Shown: piece by piece, positions 21,864-26,894 of the stretch
How the letters are laid out: every line of letters starts with the position of its first letter
Position numbering within the stretch: position 1 is the first letter of the stretch
Source: an uncultured Eubacteriales bacterium
GTDB lineage: Bacteria > Bacillota > Clostridia > Oscillospirales > Acutalibacteraceae
Reading direction: 5' to 3'
Assembly (NCBI GenBank): GCA_934525065.1
Contig: CAKSYX010000030.1
Span: 1 to 26,894, forward strand
Length of the DNA: 26,894 bases
Translations under genes and position numbers: made by a program
Notes under the pieces: model-generated
What the model was told of the DNA's origin: nothing
Seen by the model: only the letters and a program-made list of their open reading frames with translations
The model's database searches: none

Positions 21864-22450
21864 TGCCCCACCTCTTCAAAAAAGCTCTCCGCTTCGCTTT
21901 GAACGTCAAACGGCGGATAGTTTCTTATTATTATATCTGCGTTTTTTTTGTAATATTCTTCGTCCTTCTGGGCGTTTATCCTTCGCAGTGCTTCCTCTTT
22001 TGTCAGGCCGTCGCGCCTGAGGATACGCTCAAGGCGAATTTCCAAAGGACAGAGAACGGCGATGATTTTTTCGCAAAGGGCTTTCGACGGACTTTCAGGC
22101 AAAGCCGCCGCGTCAATAAGAGCAAAAGCAAAGCCTGCGTTTTCCGCCTTTTTGAGCTCGTTTTTGAAAAGGGCATCAATATATGGGTGAGTGATTTTAT
22201 TGAGCAGAGCGGTGCTTTTTTTTGAAGCAAACGCCCTTTCGGCAAGCTTTTTTCGGTTGAGCGTTCCGTCCTCAAAAAGGATGTCGTTCCCAAAGGCGGC
22301 GCACAGCTCAGAAAGCGCGGCCGAACCCTTTTCCGTCACAAGGCGCGCAATTTTGTCTCCGTCAAGAACAAAAAAACCTTTTTTTGAAAGGAAAGACGCA
22401 ACAGTGCTTTTTCCTGCACCCGTTTGACCGGTCAGACCGAACACTCTCAT
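21860..22450 (-). CDS. coaE: Dephospho-CoA kinase
   Basis: A 196-residue cytoplasmic kinase for the last step of coenzyme A synthesis, phosphorylating the 3'-hydroxyl of dephospho-CoA. P-loop GQTGAGKST is at residues 8-16, VLDGDKIAR with the conserved Asp near 30, and KITHPYI near 86; the lid segment RILRRDGLTKEEALRRI follows. Length is typical. The ATG follows GAGGTGAAA; it is 9 bp after the Sua5 gene and overlaps the transglycosylase by 4 bp. Confidence 0.95.
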   Translation of the reverse strand: MRVFGLTGQTGAGKSTVASFLSKKGFFVLDGDKIARLVTEKGSAALSELCAAFGNDILFEDGTLNRKKLAERAFASKKSTALLNKITHPYIDALFKNELKKAENAGFAFALIDAAALPESPSKALCEKIIAVLCPLEIRLERILRRDGLTKEEALRRINAQKDEEYYKKNADIIIRNYPPFDVQSEAESFFEEVGQ

Positions 22451-22459
22451 TTTTTCACC

Positions 22460-23485
22460 TCAAAGCTCAATTATGTTGAACGCCGCCGCGCGGACGAGCC
22501 TGTTGAAAACGGCGAGCCCAACGCCGTCCTTTTCCGGAAAGCGGGCAAAGGCATTTTTTGCCTTTGTTTCGTCAACCTTCCTGAGCGCATCAAAAATTCC
22601 GTGTGCCTGAGAAGAGCCGTCGTGCTCTTTTCCGTATTCGATGAAGGGAACGCAAAGTTCTTTTCCCTCGCCTTCAAAAACGAGAGCGACTGTGCTTTCT
22701 CTGTCCTGAGTTTCAAGGAAGGCTTTGAACTTTTCAAAGCTGCCTTTGATTATTGTCACCTTCGCATTCGGCGAATAATGCTTATACTTCATTCCCGGAG
22801 AAGCGGCAACCGCGCCTTCGGCAAGCTTTTCAAAAACAGCCGGGTCAACCTCAACCTCGCCGAGAACCTCGGTGAGCATCTCAACCGAAATTCCGCCCGG
22901 ACGAAGCACACGCGGAACCTCACCTTCAAGCGTGATTACCGTTGACTCAACGCCGACCGAGCATTTTCCGGAATCAACAATAAGCGGGACAAGGCCGTCA
23001 AGGTCCTTTTTGCAATGCTCTGCCGTTGTGGGACTGGGCTTTCCCGAGGTATTGGCCGAGGGAGCCGCAAGCGGAACTCCGGCGGCTGAAATGATCGCGC
23101 GCGCGATCGGGTGCAAAGGCATCCGCACACCGACCGTTTCAAGGTTTCCGCTGGTACGAAGCGGAATGAGCTCGCTTTTTTTGAGGATGATCGTCAGCGG
23201 CCCCGGCCAGAACGCTTTTGCAAGGCGCATCGCGTTCTCCGGAATACGCTCAACCAGGGCGCTCCACTGAGAAAGCTCGCTGATGTGGACGATGAGTGGA
23301 TTGTCGGAGGGTCTGCCCTTCGCTTCAAAAATCTTTTCAACCGCTTTTTCGTCAAAGGCGTTGGCCGCAAGGCCATAGACTGTCTCCGTCGGAATTGCGA
23401 CGAGTCCGCCGTTTTTTAAAATTTCGGCGGCCTTGAAAACGCCCTCATCGGTTTCTTTTGTAACTTTTATAACTTCTGTTTTCAT
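22460..23485 (-). CDS. L-threonylcarbamoyladenylate synthase, Sua5 type
   Basis: A 341-residue enzyme that makes threonylcarbamoyl-AMP from threonine, bicarbonate and ATP, the first step of t6A formation at A37 of tRNAs reading ANN codons. The YrdC domain (1-~200) has LVAIPTETVYGLAANAF, AKGRPSDNPLIVHIS, APSANTSGKPSPTTAEH and the segment CSVGVESTVI. The C-terminal Sua5 domain (~215-341) starts around SPGMKYKHYSPNAKVTI. Length fits the two-domain Sua5/YwlC form rather than the short TsaC. The RBS is weak; the gene lies 22 bp after prfA. Confidence 0.93.
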   Translation of the reverse strand: MKTEVIKVTKETDEGVFKAAEILKNGGLVAIPTETVYGLAANAFDEKAVEKIFEAKGRPSDNPLIVHISELSQWSALVERIPENAMRLAKAFWPGPLTIILKKSELIPLRTSGNLETVGVRMPLHPIARAIISAAGVPLAAPSANTSGKPSPTTAEHCKKDLDGLVPLIVDSGKCSVGVESTVITLEGEVPRVLRPGGISVEMLTEVLGEVEVDPAVFEKLAEGAVAASPGMKYKHYSPNAKVTIIKGSFEKFKAFLETQDRESTVALVFEGEGKELCVPFIEYGKEHDGSSQAHGIFDALRKVDETKAKNAFARFPEKDGVGLAVFNRLVRAAAFNIIEL

Positions 23486-23507
23486 TATTACAGCACTTTC
23501 GTTTCCT

Positions 23508-24581
23508 TTATTCTGACTGTTCGGTCAGTTTTCTTGCGGTGTCGGCGGTGATGAGCGCGTCAATGACCTCGTCCATATCGCCGTTTAAAAACTGCTCGAG
23601 CTTATACACCGTCAGACCTATCCTGTGGTCGGTGATCCGCCCCTGAGGATAGTTATATGTCCGAATTCTTTCGCTTCTGTCACCCGAACCGACCTGACTT
23701 TTGCGCTCGTCTGCAATTGATGACTGCTGCTTTTTTCGCTCGGCCTCAAGGATCCTCGAACGCAGAACGCGCATCGCCTTTTCGCGGTTTTTATGCTGGC
23801 TTCGCTCGTCCTGACATTCGGCAACGATGCCCGTCGGGATATGGGTGATTCTGATTGCGGATTCGGTTTTGTTGATGTGCTGGCCGCCCGCTCCGCCCGA
23901 ACGGAACGTATCGACCTGCAAATCTGCGGGATTTATCTGAACGTCAACCTCTTCCGCCTCGGGCAAAACGGCAACGGTTGCCGTTGAGGTATGGATTCTG
24001 CCCTGAGATTCGGTTTCCGGAACGCGCTGAACGCGGTGAACGCCGCTTTCAAATTTAAAGCGCGAATACGCCCCCTCGCCCGAAACGGTGAAGCTGATTT
24101 CCTTAAAGCCGCCCAGCTCCGTGTCGTTTGAATAAACGACCTCGGTTTTGAAGCCCTTCTTTTCCGCATACATTGAATACATTCTGAAAAGCACGCCGGC
24201 AAAGAGCGCCCCCTCTTCTCCGCCTGCTCCGCCGCGGATTTCAACAATGACGTTCTTCCCGTCATTCTCATCGCGCGGAAGGAGAAGAATTTTAAGCTCG
24301 GAAAGAGCCTTTTCCTCGCATTCGGAAAGGTCTTCGAGTTCCACGCGCGCCATCTCCAGGAACTCCCTGTCGTCCGTTTCGCCGTCAACAATAGCTTTTG
24401 CTTCTTCAAGCTGAGAGTGAATGAATTTATATTCGCGGAACTTTTCCACCACCGGAGAAAGCGATTTATGCTCCTTCATCAGTGCGCGGTAGTTTTCCAT
24501 ATCGTTCATCACATCGCCGTCGCAGAGAGCCGCCGAGACCTCTTCAAACCGCTTTTCAACGGCACAAAGCTTTTCAAGCAT
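23508..24581 (-). CDS. prfA: Peptide chain release factor 1
   Basis: A 357-residue release factor for UAA and UAG stop codons. The stop-codon recognition PxT motif is PET at 188-190 in RVPETESQGR, which marks RF1 rather than RF2; the GGQ motif that triggers peptidyl-tRNA hydrolysis is at 232-234 in GGAGGQHINKTESA. The N-terminal coiled domain and C-terminal DHRIGLTVYKLEQFL are typical. The ATG follows AAGGAGGAAGAGG, and overlaps the end of the DUF951 gene by 8 bp. Confidence 0.97.
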   Translation of the reverse strand: MLEKLCAVEKRFEEVSAALCDGDVMNDMENYRALMKEHKSLSPVVEKFREYKFIHSQLEEAKAIVDGETDDREFLEMARVELEDLSECEEKALSELKILLLPRDENDGKNVIVEIRGGAGGEEGALFAGVLFRMYSMYAEKKGFKTEVVYSNDTELGGFKEISFTVSGEGAYSRFKFESGVHRVQRVPETESQGRIHTSTATVAVLPEAEEVDVQINPADLQVDTFRSGGAGGQHINKTESAIRITHIPTGIVAECQDERSQHKNREKAMRVLRSRILEAERKKQQSSIADERKSQVGSGDRSERIRTYNYPQGRITDHRIGLTVYKLEQFLNGDMDEVIDALITADTARKLTEQSE

Positions 24582-24768
24582 CCTCTTCCTCCTTGTGAAG
24601 GATTTTTTTGATGTTCTTTTCCGCCTTTGAGCGCGGAATCATGAACTCCCTTCCGCAGCCGAGACACCTGAGCTTGAAATCCATCCCGGAACGCAGAACG
24701 GAAAACTCAAAGCTTCCGCAAGGATGCTTCTTCTTCATTGTGAGAACATCGTCAACACGGACATCCAT
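24574..24768 (-). CDS. DUF951 family protein
   Basis: A 64-residue protein. The ATG at 24768 is chosen because AAGGAGAG lies upstream; an in-frame GTG at 24786 precedes that RBS. The family pattern VDDVLTMKKKHPCGS, DFKLRCLGCGREFMIPRS is complete, with Cys in HPCGS and the CLGC pair that may bind metal. Function is unknown. It heads the operon with prfA, a frequent arrangement in Bacillota. Confidence 0.92.
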   Translation of the reverse strand: MDVRVDDVLTMKKKHPCGSFEFSVLRSGMDFKLRCLGCGREFMIPRSKAEKNIKKILHKEEEDA

Positions 24769-24806
24769 TCTTTCTCTCTCCTTCACGGCAAAAAATTTAT
24801 CAATAT

Positions 24807-24835
24807 ATTATATCAGCCACAGACAAAAATATCAA
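24807..24835 (-). promoter_or_regulatory. Promoter of the DUF951-prfA operon
   Basis: On the minus strand TTGATA (24830-24835), 17-bp spacer, TATAAT (24807-24812) with an upstream TG, giving an extended -10. It is divergent from the S1-domain gene promoter. Confidence 0.8.
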
Positions 24836-24852
24836 TCACTAAAGCCGAAGAT

Positions 24853-24882
24853 TTGAGCATATAAATCAAAAGAATGTATATT
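24853..24882 (+). promoter_or_regulatory. Promoter of the S1-domain gene
   Basis: TTGAGC (24853-24858), 18-bp spacer, TATATT (24877-24882). A short hairpin, GCGTCC-GCC-GGACGC (24904-24918), lies in the leader. Confidence 0.5.
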
Positions 24883-24947
24883 TAACGCCCTGACTTGAAA
24901 AAAGCGTCCGCCGGACGCACAAAAGGCAGAGCAGAAAGGATATGACA

Positions 24948-25901
24948 ATGAAAAAGTATTTCACGGAAAATCACCTCATCAACACCATGGAAAACAAAAG
25001 CGCACTTTCTTCAAAAGCGTCGCTCAAGGAGGCATGGATGAGCGGAAAGCTCCTTGAGGCCCGAGCGGTCATGTGTGACAAGGAGCATAACCTCCACATT
25101 GATCTCGGCTCAATGAAGGGCATTATTCCCCGCTCGGAGGGTGCGCTCGGGATCGATGACGGTTCTGTTCGGGATATCGCGATAATTTCACGGGTCAACA
25201 AGCCCGTTGTTTTCAAAATCACCGGCTTTGAAGAAAACGAAAACGGCGAAACCGTTGCCCTGCTCAGCCGAAGAGCCGTTCAAAAGGAGTGCATGGAGGA
25301 ATACATCTCGTGTCTTACCCCCGGCTGCATAATTGACGCGGTCGTGACCCACATGGAAGCCTTCGGCGTTTTTGCGGACATCGGAGCCGGAATCAGTGCC
25401 CTCATGCCGATCGACAGCATCTCCGTTTCGCGTATTCCCCACCCCTCGGCGCGGTTTTCGATTGGGCAAAAGATCAAGGCCGTTGTCAAAGGCATTGACG
25501 AAAGCGGGCGCGTTACGCTCAGCTACAAAGAGCTGCTCGGAACGTGGGAGGAAAACGCCGCCCTCTTCATGCCCGGCGAAACTGTTCCCGGGATTGTTCG
25601 CTCGGTTGAACGCTACGGAATTTTTGTTGAGCTGAAGCCGAACCTTGCCGGGCTTGCGGAATATGTTCCGGGTGTTGTTCCCGGCCAGCACGCAAGCGTT
25701 TACATCAAGAACCTGATTCCGGAGCGGATGAAGGTCAAGCTCATCATCGTTGATTCCTTTGATGCTTCGTATCCAAATGACCCGGTGCAGTATTTTGCAA
25801 AGGGAAATTATATTGACCGCTGGGTATACTCCCCTGCGGACTGCGAAAAAACAATTGAAACGGTTTTTTCGTCCTATGAGTTGACTAAGAGCGCAATTTG
25901 A
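24948..25901 (+). CDS. S1-domain RNA-binding protein
   Basis: A 317-residue protein. The ATG at 24948 has AAAGGA at good distance; the in-frame ATG at 24942 is too close to it. Three S1-like OB folds can be seen: a degenerate first one (~35-110, HIDLGSMKGIIPRSEG), a clear second (~125-190, AVVTHMEAFGVFADIGAGIS and KGIDESGRVTLSYKELLGTW) and a third (~205-270, GIVRSVERYGIFVELKPNLA). The length is shorter than E. coli S1 and matches S1-like proteins of Gram-positives that bind RNA in translation or decay. Divergent transcription from a prfA operon supports a translation-linked role. Confidence 0.85.
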   Translation: MKKYFTENHLINTMENKSALSSKASLKEAWMSGKLLEARAVMCDKEHNLHIDLGSMKGIIPRSEGALGIDDGSVRDIAIISRVNKPVVFKITGFEENENGETVALLSRRAVQKECMEEYISCLTPGCIIDAVVTHMEAFGVFADIGAGISALMPIDSISVSRIPHPSARFSIGQKIKAVVKGIDESGRVTLSYKELLGTWEENAALFMPGETVPGIVRSVERYGIFVELKPNLAGLAEYVPGVVPGQHASVYIKNLIPERMKVKLIIVDSFDASYPNDPVQYFAKGNYIDRWVYSPADCEKTIETVFSSYELTKSAI

Positions 25902-25909
25902 TATATATT
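25881..25909 (+). promoter_or_regulatory. Promoter of the PIG-L deacetylase gene
   Basis: TTGACT (25881-25886), 17-bp spacer, TATATT (25904-25909). The -35 box lies inside the last codons of the S1-domain gene. A leader hairpin GCACCG/CGGTGC follows at 25930-25948. Confidence 0.6.
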
Positions 25910-25968
25910 ACTTGTTGTGGAAAAAGTAAGCACCGTCTTTTGCGGTGCAAACGAAAGGGACGAAGAAA

Positions 25969-26799
25969 ATGAGTAAAATAATCGACAAATTCAGGAAAAG
26001 GAATCGCACTCTGCGTTATAGCACCGAGCGCGCAGCCCTCGGCGGACTTTCAAAAATTGCCGCCGATCCCCTTTGTGCCCCGCCCGACCTTTCAAAGGCA
26101 AAGCGCGTTCTTTTTGTTCAGCCACACCCGGACGACAACCAGATCGGCGCAGGCGGAACAATGGCTTGGCTCGTCTCGCTCGGAATTGAGGTCTGGGAGC
26201 TGACCGTTCTTGACGACAGATATGCAAACCCCGAATATATCGGAAAAGAAAACGAGGTTGAAACGATCCGTCAAAAGGAAGCAAAGGCCGCTCAGGAATA
26301 TCTCGGAGTCAAAAACGCAGGCTTCCTCGGCTTTGCGGACAAAACGAGAGCCACCGTTGACGAAATTTCCGTTGAGGTCATGAAGGTTATCAGAAGAATC
26401 AAGCCGGACTATGTTCTCACCGCAGACCCGTCGCTTCTCAATGAATGCCATTCAGACCACATTAAGGTCGGCACAGCCGTCAAGTATGCCTGCATGGACA
26501 GCCAGTGCAACTTCTATCCTGAGTTTATTGACGGAAAGCTTCGCGACGATGCGTGGCCGGTCAAGGGTGTCGGCTTCTATTACACCGACAAGCCCAACAC
26601 CCTCATCGACATCACCGATTTTGAAGAGATGAAGATGGAAAGCATTAAAAAGCACGTTTCTCAGTATGACGCCGCCCTCATGGCAGGCATCCGCCTTCAG
26701 CAGCAGCTATTTGCCGAGGGAACACCCTTCAAGGCTGCCGAACCGCTCCGACTCCAGAACTCGCTTCAGATGCACTGCTTCAACCTTCCCGTTGAATAA
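25969..26799 (+). CDS. PIG-L/LmbE family deacetylase
   Basis: A 276-residue protein. The ATG at 25969 follows AAAGGGACG; an in-frame GTG at 25945 lies within a leader hairpin. Zinc-binding residues of the family are PHPDD (52-56, in VQPHPDDNQIGAGG) and HSDH (161-164, in NECHSDHIKVG), both complete. The family removes N-acetyl groups from GlcNAc-containing or related substrates such as glycolipids, thiol precursors or chitobiose. Which substrate applies here is not visible. An N-terminal basic helix (IIDKFRKRNRTLRY) precedes the domain; there is no signal peptide, so it acts in the cytoplasm. Confidence 0.9.
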   Translation: MSKIIDKFRKRNRTLRYSTERAALGGLSKIAADPLCAPPDLSKAKRVLFVQPHPDDNQIGAGGTMAWLVSLGIEVWELTVLDDRYANPEYIGKENEVETIRQKEAKAAQEYLGVKNAGFLGFADKTRATVDEISVEVMKVIRRIKPDYVLTADPSLLNECHSDHIKVGTAVKYACMDSQCNFYPEFIDGKLRDDAWPVKGVGFYYTDKPNTLIDITDFEEMKMESIKKHVSQYDAALMAGIRLQQQLFAEGTPFKAAEPLRLQNSLQMHCFNLPVE

Positions 26800-26817
26800 G
26801 TTTTCATAAAACAAAAC

Positions 26818-26894
26818 AGGGGGCTGTCGCATTTAGATGCAGAAAGCGTTTTCTTTGCCCCGAAGCTGTATGTAGATACCGCGAGTGGGCAAAA
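26818..26894. other. Right-edge sequence resembling an IS or repeat end
   Basis: After the deacetylase stop comes AGGGGGCTGTCGCATTTAGA, similar in style to terminal inverted repeats with the core GGGCTGTCGCA seen in several Bacillota insertion sequences. TTTGCCC (26854-26860) and GGGCAAA (26887-26893) form an inverted pair. The window ends before a gene can be seen. Confidence 0.3.

Noticed and set aside
22424..22945. Plus-strand open frame of 173 codons opposite the Sua5 gene
   Set aside because: It is antisense to a conserved enzyme with intact motifs and has no start signals.

Overview
The window looks like a chromosomal segment of a low-to-mid GC Gram-positive anaerobe of the Bacillota, class Clostridia (Oscillospiraceae/Ruminococcaceae-like). 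The basis is AGGAGG-type ribosome binding sites, sigma-A-like promoters almost all with 17-bp spacers, many intrinsic terminators, and typical Clostridia genes (DUF951-prfA-Sua5-coaE order, a TSCPD protein, an M18 aminopeptidase, Big2 and fibronectin-III surface proteins). No genus can be named from sequence alone. No rRNA, tRNA or CRISPR array was seen.

Layout, left to right. (1) 1-915: the C-terminal part of a large serine recombinase plus its terminator, probably the right end of an integrated mobile element. (2) 941-2904: a TetR regulator with a likely autoregulatory operator, a secreted beta-propeller-like protein and a small TSCPD protein. (3) 3143-5959: a large secreted protein with an unrecognised alpha-rich N-terminal region and three C-terminal fibronectin-III repeats. 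(4) 6049-7805: an AbrB-like regulator overlapping an ABC-2 ATPase/permease pair, with a 19-bp-arm inverted repeat across the operon promoter. (5) 7851-8738: a Big2 surface protein between two identical 27-bp terminator hairpins exactly 1,000 bp apart. (6) 8839-15586, minus strand: a compact nine-gene phage head cassette (terminase small and large, portal, protease/scaffold, cement-like protein, major capsid protein, two connector-like proteins, and a final protein that joins a neck/tail-completion-like part to a fibre-like part). No tape measure, tail tube, integrase, repressor or lysis gene is nearby. (7) 15587-16554: a hairpin-rich region with two unannotated-looking small genes (33 and 39 codons), each with its own promoter, strong RBS and terminator, encoding aromatic, amphipathic peptides. 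(8) 16555-19759: two tandem GPH-type MFS sugar:cation symporters. (9) 19825-24768: a minus-strand housekeeping operon DUF951-prfA-tsaC/Sua5-coaE-lytic transglycosylase-M18 aminopeptidase. (10) 24948-26799: a divergent S1-domain RNA-binding protein, then a PIG-L deacetylase with its own promoter. The last ~75 bases may begin an IS or other repeat.

The two regions most worth following are the intact, tail-less capsid cassette (a domesticated capsid, a gene-transfer-like particle, or a satellite relic that borrows tails) and the adjacent pair of independently expressed small amphipathic peptides. The cassette's terminase keeps its ATPase and nuclease residues and its protease keeps the expected His/Ser motifs, so it does not look like simple decay. 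Whether the peptides and the capsid are linked is unknown; terminators between them suggest separate transcription.
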